DNA of 64,000 bases, taken from Drosophila miranda. Its lineage: Eukaryota; Arthropoda; Insecta; Diptera; Drosophilidae. A program made the translations under genes and the position numbers. The first letter of the stretch is position 1. The number at the start of each line of letters is the position of its first letter. The stretch lies in NCBI RefSeq assembly GCF_003369915.1, contig NC_046673.1, forward strand, positions 11,268,001 to 11,332,000. Direction: 5' to 3'. The notes beneath the pieces are model-generated. The model searched no databases and had not been told where the DNA came from. It saw only the letters and a list, made by a program, of their open reading frames with translations. Positions 1 through 8,842 of this stretch are shown piece by piece.

Positions 1-424
1 CATACACAAGCACATCCGATGACAATTTATTAAAAAATATTGAACTTTTCGACAAGCTCTCTCTGCGTTTCAACGAACGCATTTTATTCATCAAAGATGT
101 TATAGGACCAAGTGAAATATGTTGCTGGTCCTTTTATGGGCACGGAAAAAAGGTTGCTGAAGTGTGTTGTACTTCTATAGTTTATGCAACTGATCGAAAA
201 CATACTAAAGTGGAATTTCCTGAGGCACGTATTTACGAAGAAACACTTAAAGTGTTGCTATACGAGAATCGAAACGCCCCTGACCAAGATCTAATGCAGG
301 CCGCATCTTCTGTACGTGTGGGGGTGTTAGCGGAACAAGCATGCATCAGTATACAAGCGACGAAGAGGAAGAGCGAACTGGACTAGCGCGGTTGCGATCA
401 AACAAACGGAACAACCCCACATGA
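1..424 (+). pseudogene. BACURD/KCTD-type BTB gene, C-terminal part cut by the window edge
   Basis: This is the 3' end of a BTB/POZ gene of the BACURD group (KCTD10/KCTD13/TNFAIP1; I believe the fly gene is CG10465), adaptors that bring substrates such as RhoA to the CUL3 ubiquitin ligase. The frame is open from base 3 to the stop at 384-386 and includes [16 protein letters not shown] and [11 protein letters not shown], typical of the family C-terminal half. After the [11 protein letters not shown] segment the frame ends in a basic tail (TKRKSELD). The neighbouring frame over the same bases gives an acidic, more family-like tail ([14 protein letters not shown]) that stops at 422-424. I infer an old frame change near 315-345, shared with the copies at 16071 and 31235. 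This is the best-preserved C-terminal half in the window, but its N-terminal half lies outside. Confidence 0.7.
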
Positions 425-606
425 CACGCATAGGTTTTTTATAAACTTAGTTCTGATGGCGTTGCCTATCTACAAGTTCAGCTCGTTGCTGACTTCTAGC
501 GTCAGTAAATGTATAAAACGCGATCGGATGTATAGTTCATTAATATAACCGAAACTAAGTTTTTTTAGGAGATGTTGGCTTAGCAATTCACATTAGGGAA
601 ATACGC
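425..606 (+). other. BTB gene 3' flank and scrambled joint
   Basis: This follows the BTB stop. It contains a good splice-acceptor-like stretch (CTAAG, T run, AG, about 555-570). It then jumps to a short piece (about 578-606) that elsewhere lies beyond orf M. The order is not that of the normal cassette, so this is a rearrangement joint. The same joint recurs around 17110-17143. Confidence 0.55.
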
Positions 607-1050
607 TGTCCGTCAAGGATGGCTGTGTACCAGAGTAGAGGATTGTTCGCCAGTTTAAGTAGAGTTGTCGCCTTGTGATTCGTAGAAGTAGAAGATGCCA
701 TCATTCCAAATATCGAAATAAGAGTGTGCCAGTGTTGCCAATGTTGTTCCATCCAACGGAGAGCGTCACATCAGTTTACAGGGCTTTCCTAGCAGCGTTG
801 CAACGCGTTGTGTCGCATGACATTGTGCGTGTATGTGTCTTGGCTGACTAGAAGAAGAACGAAGAGCATTGAGGAACGAAACTGGCCTACGACGGAAGCA
901 CTGCTGTTTAACACTCACTATATCGACGTCTAAGAATGTCTGCCATTAGCCTTAACTGCCGATTTGTGTAAGTGCTCTTCTGGTTTTTTTCACATTTTCA
1001 ATTTTGGGAAAATTTTATTTTTAACACAAAAATTTTGTTATTTTTACAAC
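607..1050 (-). other. Inverted head-to-head block: gene S exon 1 remnant plus BTB 5' leader
   Basis: Bases 607-704 are gene S exon 1 on the minus strand. Bases 705-980 are the shared upstream spacer. About 965-1020 match the donor (GTAAGTGCTC) and intron of the BTB 5' leader on the plus strand, followed directly by the acceptor in front of orf M. No BTB coding sequence follows the leader here. The block is repeated at 17144-17590. Confidence 0.55.
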
Positions 1051-1084
1051 CGAAACTAAGTTTTTTTTAGGACATGTTGCCCCT

Positions 1085-1321
1085 ATGGAGCCCGAAACGA
1101 TACTGAATTGTTTGATTTTTTCAATAGCTCGTATACTTTCACTTGTACTACGACTGGTTTTGAACCGAGCATGGCCAACTACAGCAATCCAATTTTTTGA
1201 CAACGTGTTCTTGAGTGGATTTGAATGTCATGGCTTGATTTCGGCAGCTCTGATACTGTACAGTCTAGTACATTTCCGTTCTGCGACACCTGTTAGCACC
1301 GGGCTTAGCAATTCACATTAG
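1085..1321 (+). CDS. orf M: unrecognised 78-codon frame, full-length form
   Basis: The ATG at 1085 lies 12 bases after a strong acceptor-like site (CTAAG, eight T, AG). The product starts MEPETILNCLIF and is very hydrophobic over residues 6-30 and 50-65, so one or two membrane segments are possible. I recognise no family. It lies on the same strand as the BTB gene and downstream of it, so it may be a 3' exon of another transcript rather than a gene. Full-length copies are at 17622, 24041, 30839, 43460 and 54977; the other cassettes carry a form shorter by 80 bp. A frame on the opposite strand is also open over part of it, so the coding strand is not proven. Confidence 0.35.
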   Translation: MEPETILNCLIFSIARILSLVLRLVLNRAWPTTAIQFFDNVFLSGFECHGLISAALILYSLVHFRSATPVSTGLSNSH

Positions 1322-1439
1322 GGAAATACATGGGCGAAAGGAAAGCTTTTGTGAATCGTTTCTTAGTGCGAGGCTTAGAATTTGCCCACGTTGTTCAAAA
1401 CAAGCAGAATTGACATAAAAAGAGTAGACCCCCAATCAT

Positions 1440-1751
1440 TTATGCATGTCCTGACTGGGCCTGCGATACGGTCTGGGCCTCCCACTTCTTGATCTTCTGA
1501 TCGATACAAACGCCTTGCCAATCCACTGGGCCCCCAAGAGAACGGTCCTCGATAGGTATCGGGCCATGGTCCCGTCCTATGAATTGTTTTCGTCTGACTA
1601 GTGGTATGACAATATTAATAGTAATAGCATACACAATAATCTCAGTTGCTATGGCAGGCAACCAAACGGGTACTCCTATTATTCGTCTCTTACGATACCA
1701 TCGCGATGGTATAAATATACCGTGAAGGCTAGCAGTGATCCGCTGTTGCAC
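1440..1751 (-). CDS. exon Q: 103-codon terminal-exon-like frame
   Basis: On the minus strand a clear splice acceptor (TTTCATTTGACAG) is followed at once by an open frame beginning VQQRITASLHGIF and ending QAQSGHA. There is no in-frame ATG near the start, so it reads as the last exon of a spliced gene whose other exons are not in the window. Residues about 26-50 form one hydrophobic segment (WLPAIATEIIVYAITINIV), followed by a basic stretch RRKQF, suggesting a single-pass membrane protein. I do not recognise the family. It lies about 160 bp downstream of Mtch on the same strand in every cassette. Confidence 0.45.
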   Translation of the reverse strand: MQQRITASLHGIFIPSRWYRKRRIIGVPVWLPAIATEIIVYAITINIVIPLVRRKQFIGRDHGPIPIEDRSLGGPVDWQGVCIDQKIKKWEAQTVSQAQSGHA

Positions 1752-1909
1752 CTGTCAAATGAAATACCACCTTTAGCTATCAAGGGAGTGTGAAAAGTTA
1801 CAGGATCTATGGAAAATATCATTGTAACAAAGAATCAATTGAAGTAGACATTTCTTGTTTATTTTGTTCAACAAATAGCTGGAAAAAAAGGGCTGAGCCA
1901 ACTCTGAGC

Positions 1910-2806
1910 TTATTTCGGGCGTCCCATCAAGTCATGCAGCCCCTTGACAGGCACCGTACGCCAGAAAAGAACGCCCCCACGGTGGTAGAATCCACTACCT
2001 TGATATATATCATAGAAGCACTTAGTCCAGTGTTCATAGTGCGGCATTTGAGACGGCATTGCAGCAGCCAAGGGGGACCCTTGAACATCCATACAGGTGC
2101 CCACCACTGACAACGGGTGCAGAGCGTACGAGGACGAAATATTGACTATTACCTCGTTGAGTACCTGAATGGTGCTGTGTGGCGGCCCATAGTGGAAGAA
2201 GAGAGCCGTCGCGACAGTGGTGACTGCCATGATGCCTATATTGCGCAGCAGGCGGGGCACAAAGCCGGCGTAGAAACCGGCCACGCCTTCTTCGGTGAAT
2301 ATCTTGAAGATGGTTTGGCCCATAGTTTTGTAGACTTTTTCGCAACCTATAAACTGGGCGATCTGGCGAGTCAAGACTACAGTAAACGGCTGCGTGACGA
2401 ACAGATTCAAGGTCAAGCGGATGCTTCTGACTAGCAAGTTCCATGAGACATCCTTCACAGAAGTCCCAGTCGTATGGGTGAGTTTGCGAGTTTCCAGACC
2501 CATCGCCGCCATAGCTGCCTCCATCAGGTAGGAAGTAAAATTTCCCGCGATGCTCGCCTTGAGACCACGAAAGAGGGCGAAGAATCCATCGCTCTGATGA
2601 CCCAATGAGGTGTTGCGCCCCAGGAAGAAGACTGCGCGATCCGAGCAATCCCAGCCGGACAATCTCACCAGGAAAAGGTTCAAAGCCCAGTTGCATCAAT
2701 ACACCGGCATGATGGAACGGGTGCATCAGCGTAGTCCAAAGTACCCCCGTGCAGAAAAATTCCAAAAGGTCATTGAGTCCATCCTGTTCGATTATCCTGT
2801 TGTTAG
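1910..2806 (-). pseudogene. Mtch: Mtch fragment, inverted, 5' end lost at an inversion joint
   Basis: This matches residues about 90-389 of the intact copy at 24866-26035. It carries the 5-bp deletion after HLIG seen in most cassette copies, which splits the frame into two overlapping reading frames (minus-strand 2034-2806 and 1910-2683). The upstream end breaks off inside the NNNRIIEQDG region at the joint with the BTB gene. Confidence 0.8.
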
Positions 2807-2814
2807 TTTCAATG
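2806..2814. other. Inversion joint Mtch / BTB gene
   Basis: Mtch minus-strand sequence runs to about 2806. BTB sequence starts at about 2814 (TGGCTCAATGTG), with a few filler bases (GTTTCAAT) between. Left of the joint the cassette is inverted; right of it the orientation is A. Confidence 0.7.
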
Positions 2815-3168
2815 TGGCTCAATGTGTGCATATAGTGCCCGTTCACATGACAATGCAAGCTCGGTAATGCAGTAGTATTTTGATTCTGCAAGTAGCTCAG
2901 CTATTTCTTTGTTAGTTTCGGGTAATGGGACACTGCCATCGCGCAAGAAGTTGAGTATGATTCCAAAATGGTTTCCACAGCGATCTATTAGTATCCAACC
3001 TTCTGAATCAGTTAGCACCTCCATGCGACCACTAAACATAGCGCTTAGCATTGTATCATTATGCTTCGTCAGTGTTCCGATTGTAGTATAATATAAGCGA
3101 CCACCAACATTCAGCTTGACATACTGAGACGAATGCCCTTTTAACAGCACTTTCTGATCACCGGACAT
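2814..3168 (-). pseudogene. BTB (BACURD type) gene, N-terminal part only
   Basis: The ATG at 3168 ([10 protein letters not shown]) opens about 118 codons covering the whole BTB core ([36 protein letters not shown]). It is then cut at HIEP by the inversion joint and ends a few bases later. A stop-free leader runs upstream to 3231, where an intron acceptor lies, so 3168 is the first usable ATG. Confidence 0.7.
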
Positions 3169-3552
3169 GGCTTCAGACTGCTTGGCATGAAGCACAAATT
3201 GGTGGCTACTTTCTGCAGGTGCCAAAATCACTTTGTGTTAAAAATACAATTTTCCTAAAATTGAAAATGTGAAAAAAACCAGAAGAGCACTTACACAAAT
3301 CGGCAGTTAAGGCTAATGGCAGACATTCTTAGACTTCGATATAGTGAGTGTTAAACAGCAGTGCTTCCGTCGTAGGCCAGTTTCGTTCCTCAATGCTGTT
3401 CGTTCTTCTTCTAGTCAGCCAAGACACATACACGCACAATGCGACACAACGCGTTGCAACGCTGCTAGGAAAGCCCTGTAAACTGATGTGACGCTCTCCG
3501 TTGGATGGAACAACATTGGCAACACTGGCACACTCTTATTTCGATATTTGGA
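3169..3552. promoter_or_regulatory. Head-to-head spacer between BTB gene and gene S
   Basis: This is divergent 5' flank. On the minus strand it holds the BTB leader with one intron of about 64 bp (donor GTAAGTGCTC, acceptor AACACAAAG). On the plus strand it holds the 5' region of gene S. Its position between two divergent 5' ends suggests a shared bidirectional promoter; no TATA box is evident. Equivalent spacers lie at 7197-7573, 11209-11597, 15241-15702, 32125-32513, 36162-36623, 47686-48147, 59233-59621 and 63264-63652. Confidence 0.5.
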
Positions 3553-3875
3553 ATGATGGCATCTTCTACTTCTACGAATCACAAGGCGACAACTCTACTT
3601 AAACTGGCGAACAATCCTCTACTCTGGTACACAGCCATCCTTGACGGACAGCGTACAGCTTTTGACGGGGTAAGTTGAAGCCGTGGCAAATAGTGGATGC
3701 ACCGCGAACTAATTTATTATTCCCCTTCACAGCTTTCCTAGGTTTTTATATCGTTAACATCCAAGAGGTTACTTCACGCAAATATTCACGCACTACACAT
3801 TCACAATCTCTCGTTAAAAAACTCTGGGCTGATGGCGATGCAGTTGGCATGGCGAACGCACATTTTAATGTTTAA
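3553..3875 (+). CDS. gene S: small unrecognised two-exon gene candidate
   Basis: Exon 1 (3553-3669) starts at a double ATG (MMASSTSTNHKATTLLKLAN) and ends at a good donor (GGG/GTAAGT). An intron of about 63 bp ends at CTTCACAG (3732). The second exon is open to a stop at 3873-3875, and an AATAAA signal lies at 3888-3893. The simple splice does not keep the longest exon-2 frame (FLGFYIVNIQEV) in phase with exon 1, so either another site is used or the gene was already damaged before amplification. I recognise no family. The donor, acceptor and poly-A signal are the main support that it is or was a gene. Confidence 0.4.
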
Positions 3876-3981
3876 TTCTAGCATATTAATAAATATATTG
3901 AAAGAATTGACAATTGTTTTAATTAACCTTGAATTGAATTGAACGGGTGGCTTTGGTTGCGAAAATTTGACAAATTGGGTG

Positions 3982-4831
3982 TTTTTATACCCGATACTCA
4001 AAATGAGTATTGGGGTATATTAGATTTGTGGTAAAAGTTGATGTGATTGAACGTCCAGAAGGAATCGTTTCCGACCCCATAAGGTATATATAAATTTTTT
4101 ATCAGCATCAATAGCAGAGTCGATTGAGCCATGTCTGTCTGTCCGTCTGTCCGTCCGTCCGTCCGTCTGTCCGTCTGTCCGTCCCCTTCAGCGCCTAGTG
4201 CTCAAAGACTATAAGACCTAGAGCAACGATGTTTTGGATCCAGACTTCTGTGATATGTCACTGCTACAAAAATATTTTAAAACTTCGCCCCGCCCACTTC
4301 CGCCCCCACAAAAAACGAAAATCTGTGGCATCCACTTTTTTAAAGATACGATAAAACCAAAAACGCAGAATCGTAGAGAATGACCATATCTTTTAGACTG
4401 CAGAATCTGAATTGGATCGTATTATTATTATAGCCAGCATCAAGAAAACAATTTCATTTTTTCTCGCCCTGTCTCTCTCTAACACACACGTAGCATAGCC
4501 GGCTTTGCTTAGAGTAAAACATTAGCGCCTAGATCTCAAAGACTATAAAAGCTAGAGCAACCATATTTGGTATCCATACTCCTAAGATATCGAACCGAGA
4601 CGAGTTTGTTTCAAAATTTCGCCACACCCCCTTCCACCACCGCAAAGGACGAAAATCTGGGGATATTCACAAATCTCAGAGACTATTAACGCTAGAGTAA
4701 CCAAATTTGGTATTCGCACTCCTGTTAGATCTCACTATAAAACGTATATCTCAAAATATCGCCCCACCCCCTTCCGCCCCCACAAAGGACGAAAATCTGT
4801 TGCATCCACAATATTGAGGATACGAGAAAAC
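3982..4831 (+). mobile_element. Helitron-like element fragment (DINE-1/mini-me, ISX/ISY type)
   Basis: This is a non-coding Drosophila interspersed repeat. It starts with a small hairpin (ATACTCA..TGAGTAT) and GGGGTATATT, then a TATATA stretch, a (GTCY)n microsatellite at about 4132-4184, and several short internal repeats of the type CAAAGACTATAA..GCTAGAGCAAC and CGCCCCACCCCCTTCCGCC. The pairing of (TA)n and (GTCY)n is the known mark of mini-me/DINE-1 elements, which are Helitron relatives. From memory the whole resembles obscura-group ISX/ISY elements. The right end is fused without any gap to Mtch, so the element is truncated. Confidence 0.6.
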
Positions 4832-5831
4832 CTTCATCGCCTGGTTGCCGGTCGCTTCGACATTAATGAAATTCTGGACATGGTGGCCCTTAATGGGCCG
4901 GACCACATTGAGCCTGGAGAGGGCCCGCTGCAGAATAACAACAGGATAATCGAACAGGATGGACTCAATGACCTTTTGGAATTTTTCTGCACGGGGGTAC
5001 TTTGGACTACGCTGATGCACCCGTTCCATCATGCCGGTGTATTGATGCAACTGGGCTTTGAACCTTTTCCTGGTGAGATTGTCCGGCTGGGATTGCTCGG
5101 ATCGCGCAGTCTTCTTCCTGGGGCGCAACACCTCATTGGGTCATCAGAGCGATGGATTCTTCGCCCTCTTTCGGGGTCTCAAGGCGAGCATCGCGGGAAA
5201 TTTTACTTCCTACCTGATGGAGGCAGCTATGGCGGCGATGGGTCTGGAAACTCGCAAACTCACCCATACGACTGGGACTTCTGTGAAGGATGTGTCATGG
5301 AACTTGCTAGTCAGAAGCATCCGCTTGACCTTGAATCTGTTCGTCACGCAGCCGTTTACTGTAGTCTTGACTCGCCAGATCGCCCAGTTTATAGGTTGCG
5401 AAAATGTCTACAAAACTATGGGCCAAACCATCTTCAAGATATTCACCGAAGAAGGCGTGGCCGGTTTCTACGCCGGCTTTGTGCCCCGCCTGCTGCGCAA
5501 TATAGGCATCATGGCAGTCACCACTGTCGCGACGGCTCTCTTCTTCCACTATGGGCCGCAACACAGCACCATTCAGGTACTCAACGAGGTAATAGTCAAT
5601 ATTTCGTCCTCGTACGCTCTGTACCCGTTGTCAGTGGTGGGCACCTGTATGGATGTTCAAGGGTCCCCCTTGGCTGCTGCAATGCCGTCTCAAATGCCGC
5701 ACTATGAACACTGGACTAAGTGCTTCTATGATATATATCAAGGTAGTGGATTCTACCACCGTGGGGGCGTTCTTTTCTGGCGTACGGTGCCTGTCAAGGG
5801 GCTGCATGACTTGATGGGACGCCCGAAATAA
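4832..5831 (+). pseudogene. Mtch: Mtch fragment, 5' truncated by the Helitron fusion
   Basis: Homology starts at CTTCATCGCCTGG (residue 56 of the intact copy) and runs to the normal stop. The first 55 codons are replaced by the element, leaving no native ATG. The 5-bp deletion after HLIG puts the two halves in different frames (to 5707 and from 5058). A protein would lack the N-terminal part and the first carrier repeat. An AATAAA-type signal follows at about 5878. Confidence 0.8.
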
Positions 5832-5989
5832 GCACAGAGTTGGCTCAGCCCTTTTTTTCCAGCTATTTGTTGAACAAAATAAACAAGAATTGTCTACTTC
5901 AATTGATTCTTTGTTACAATGATATTTTCCATAGATCCTGTAACTTTTCACACTCCCTTGATAGCTAAAGGTGGTATTTCATTTGACAG

Positions 5990-6304
5990 GTGCAACAGCG
6001 GATCACTGCTAGCCTTCACGGTATATTTATACCATCGCCATGGAATCGTAAGAGACGAATAATAGGAGTACCCGTTTGGTTGCCTGCCATAGCAACTGAG
6101 ATTATTGTGTATGCTATTACTATTAATATTGTCATACCACTAGTCAGACGAAAACAATTCATAGGACGGGACCATGGCCCGATACCTATCGAGGACCGTT
6201 CTCTTGGGGCCCAGTGGATTGGCAAAGCGTTTGTATCGATCAGGAGATCAAGAAGTGGGAGGCCCAGACCGTATCGCAGGCCCAGTCAGGACATGCATAA
6301 ATGA
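5990..6304 (+). pseudogene. exon Q copy with a frameshift
   Basis: The acceptor TTTGACAG precedes the start as usual. One G is missing in the G run of CTTGGGGCCC (about 6207), so the normal C-terminal end is lost and the frame ends slightly late in another phase. Confidence 0.5.
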
Positions 6305-6418
6305 TTGGGGGTCTACTCTTGTTATGTCAATTCTGCTTGTTTTGAACAACGTGGGCAAATTCTAAGCCTCGCACTAAGAAACGATTCACAAAAGCTTTCC
6401 TTTCGCCCATGTATTTCC

Positions 6419-6575
6419 CTAATGTGAATTGCTAAGCCCGGTGCTAACAGAACACGTTGTCAAAAAATTTGATTGCTGTAGTAGGCCATGCTCGGTTCAA
6501 AACCAGTCGTAGTACAAGTAAAAGTATACGAGCTATTGAAAAAATCAAACAATTCAGTATCGTTTCGGGCTCCAT
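6419..6575 (-). pseudogene. orf M, short form (80 bp missing)
   Basis: This keeps the MEPETIL start and the stop but lacks the 80 bases present in the full form. The joint reads CTAACAG/AACACG, and the missing block begins GTGTCG and ends CTCAAG. The length is not a multiple of three, so the frame is broken. Confidence 0.5.
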
Positions 6576-6599
6576 AGGGGCAACATCTCCTAAAAAAAC

Positions 6600-7196
6600 T
6601 TAGTTTCGGTTATAAAAATAACAAAATTTTTGTGTTAAAAATAAAATTTTTTTGTTGAAACGCAGAGAGAGCTTGTCGAAAAGTTCAATATTTTTTAATA
6701 AATTGTCATCGGATGTGCTTGTGTATGAATACTTGTTGTTTTGTCGCTGCACCACTAAAATAACAGCCGGTTTCGAAGACGCGCTGATTAGAAGATGTTG
6801 CTCTTTTTGCGAAGTTATCAATGGAATGCGGCAAATAGGTTTTGGCTCAATGTGTGCATATAGTGCCCGTTCACATGACAATGCAAGCTCGGTAATGCAG
6901 TAGTATTTTGATTCTGCAAGTAGCTCAGCTATTTCTTTGTTAGTTTCGGGTAATGGGACACTGCCATCGCGCAAGAAGTTGAGTATGATTCCAAAATGGT
7001 TTCCACAGCGATCTATTAGTATCCAACCTTCTGAATCAGTTAGCACCTCCATGCGACCACTAAACATAGCGCTTAGCATTGTATCATTATGCTTCGTCAG
7101 TGTTCCGATTGTAGTATAATATAAGCGACCACCAACATTCAGCTTGACATACTGAGACGAATGCCCTTTTAACAGCACTTTCTGATCACCGGACAT
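6600..7196 (-). CDS. BTB-domain protein, truncated BACURD/KCTD type, 198 codons
   Basis: The ATG at 7196 ([10 protein letters not shown]) is the first in frame after the leader intron. Residues about 15-105 are a complete BTB/T1-like fold of the BACURD group: [46 protein letters not shown], with matching spacing to human KCTD10/TNFAIP1. BACURDs form multimers and recruit CUL3. After residue 180 (SLRFN) the family C-terminus is replaced by a new tail, [17 protein letters not shown], encoded by AT-rich intron-like DNA. The conserved C-terminal domain present at 1-424 is thus missing. The protein could still multimerise and compete with a full-length relative, but expression is unknown. The same frame is open at 10612, 35565, 47089, 58636 and 62667. 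Confidence 0.6.
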   Translation of the reverse strand: MSGDQKVLLKGHSSQYVKLNVGGRLYYTTIGTLTKHNDTMLSAMFSGRMEVLTDSEGWILIDRCGNHFGIILNFLRDGSVPLPETNKEIAELLAESKYYCITELALSCERALYAHIEPKPICRIPLITSQKEQHLLISASSKPAVILVVQRQNNKYSYTSTSDDNLLKNIELFDKLSLRFNKKILFLTQKFCYFYNRN

Positions 7197-7573
7197 GGCT
7201 TCAGACTGCTTGGCATGAAGCACAAGTTGGTGGCTACTTTCTGCAGGTGCCAAAATCACTTTGTGTTAAAAATACAATTTTCCTAAAATTGAAAATGTGA
7301 AAAAAACCAGAAGAGCACTTACACAAATCGGCAGTTAAGGCTAATGGCAGACATTCTTAGACTTCGATATAGTGAGTGCTAAACAGCAGTGCTTCCGTCG
7401 TAGGCCAGTTTCGTTCCTCAATGCTCTTCGTTCTTCTTCTAGTCAGCCAAGACACATACACGCACAATGTCATGCGACACAACGCGTTGCAACGCTGCTA
7501 GGAAAGCCCTGACGCTCTCCGTTGGATGGAACAACATTGGCAACACTGGCACACTCTTATTTCGATATTTGGA

Positions 7574-7896
7574 ATGATGGCATCTTCTACTTCTACGAAT
7601 CACAAGGCGACAACTCTACTTAAACTGGCGAACAATCCTCTACTCTGGTACACAGCCATCCTTGACGGACAGCGTACAGCTTTTGACGGGGTAAGTTGAA
7701 GCCGTGGCAAATAGTGGATGCACCGCGAACTAATTTATCATTCCCCTTCACAGCTTTCCTAGGTTTTTATATCGTTAACATCCAAGAGGTTACTTCACGC
7801 AAATATTCACGCACTACACATTCACAATCTCTCGTTAAAAAACTCTGGGCTGATGGCGAGGCAGTTGGCATGGCGAACGCACATTTTAATGTTTAA
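7574..7896 (+). CDS. gene S copy
   Basis: The layout is the same as at 3553: exon 1 to the GGG/GTAAGT donor, intron ending CTTCACAG, second exon stop at 7894-7896, and AATAAA downstream. The upstream spacer is slightly shorter (GTAAACTGATGT is missing near 7511). Confidence 0.35.
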
Positions 7897-8002
7897 TTCT
7901 AGCATATTAATAAATATACTGAAAGAATTGACAATTGTTTTAATTAACCTTGAATTGAATTGAACGGGTGGCTTTGGTTGCGAAAATTTGACAAATTGGG
8001 TG

Positions 8003-8842
8003 TTTTTATACCCGATACTCAAAATGAGTATTGGGGTATATTAGATTTGTGGTAAAAGTTGATGTGATTGAACGTCCAGAAGGAATCGTTTCCGACCCCA
8101 TAAAGTATATATATTCTTCATCAGCATCAATAGCCGAGTCGATTGAGCCATGTCTGTCTGTCCGTCCGTCCGTCCGTCCGTCCGTCTGTCCGTCCCCTTC
8201 AGCGCCTAGTGCTCAAAGACTATAAGAGCTAGAGAAACGATGTTTTGGATCCAGACTTCTGTGATATGTCACTGCTACAAAAATATTTTAAAACTTCGCC
8301 CCGCCCACTTCCGCCCCCACAAAAAACGAAAATCTGTGGCATCCACTTTTTTAAAGATACGATAAAACCAAAAACGCAGAATCGTAGAGAATGACCATAT
8401 CTTTTAGACTGCAGAATCTGAATTGGATCGTATTATTATTATAGCCAGCATCAAGAAAACAATTTCATTTTTTCTCGCCCTGTCTCTCTCTAACACACAC
8501 GTAGCATAGCCGGCTTTGCTTAGAGTAAAACATTAGCGCCTAGATCTCAAAGACTATAAAAGCTAGAGCAACCATATTTGGTATCCATACTCCTAAGATA
8601 TCGAACCGAGACGAGTTTGTTTCAAAATTTCGCCACACCCCCTTCCACCACCGCAAAGGACGAAAATCTGGGGATATTCACAAATCTAAGAGACTATTAA
8701 CGCTAGAGTAACCAAATTTGGTATTCGCACTCCTGTTAGATCTCACTATAAAACGTATATCTCAAAATATCGCCCCACCCCCTTCCGCCCCCACAAAGGA
8801 CGAAAATCTGTTGCATCCACAATATTGAGGATACGAGAAAAC
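8003..8842 (+). mobile_element. Helitron-like fragment fused to Mtch
   Basis: Same limits and same fusion to Mtch as at 3982-4831. The (GTCY)n tract (about 8152-8196) is shorter. Confidence 0.6.

Noticed and set aside
4814-4831. Start of the cassette Mtch frame inside the Helitron-like fragment (MRIRENLH)
   Set aside because: It needs a TTG start and is read-through from the element; the first in-frame ATG lies well inside Mtch.
4751-5131. Frame opposite to Mtch (RKKTARSEQSQPDN..), repeated in every cassette
   Set aside because: Antisense shadow of Mtch; it recurs only because the DNA is repeated.
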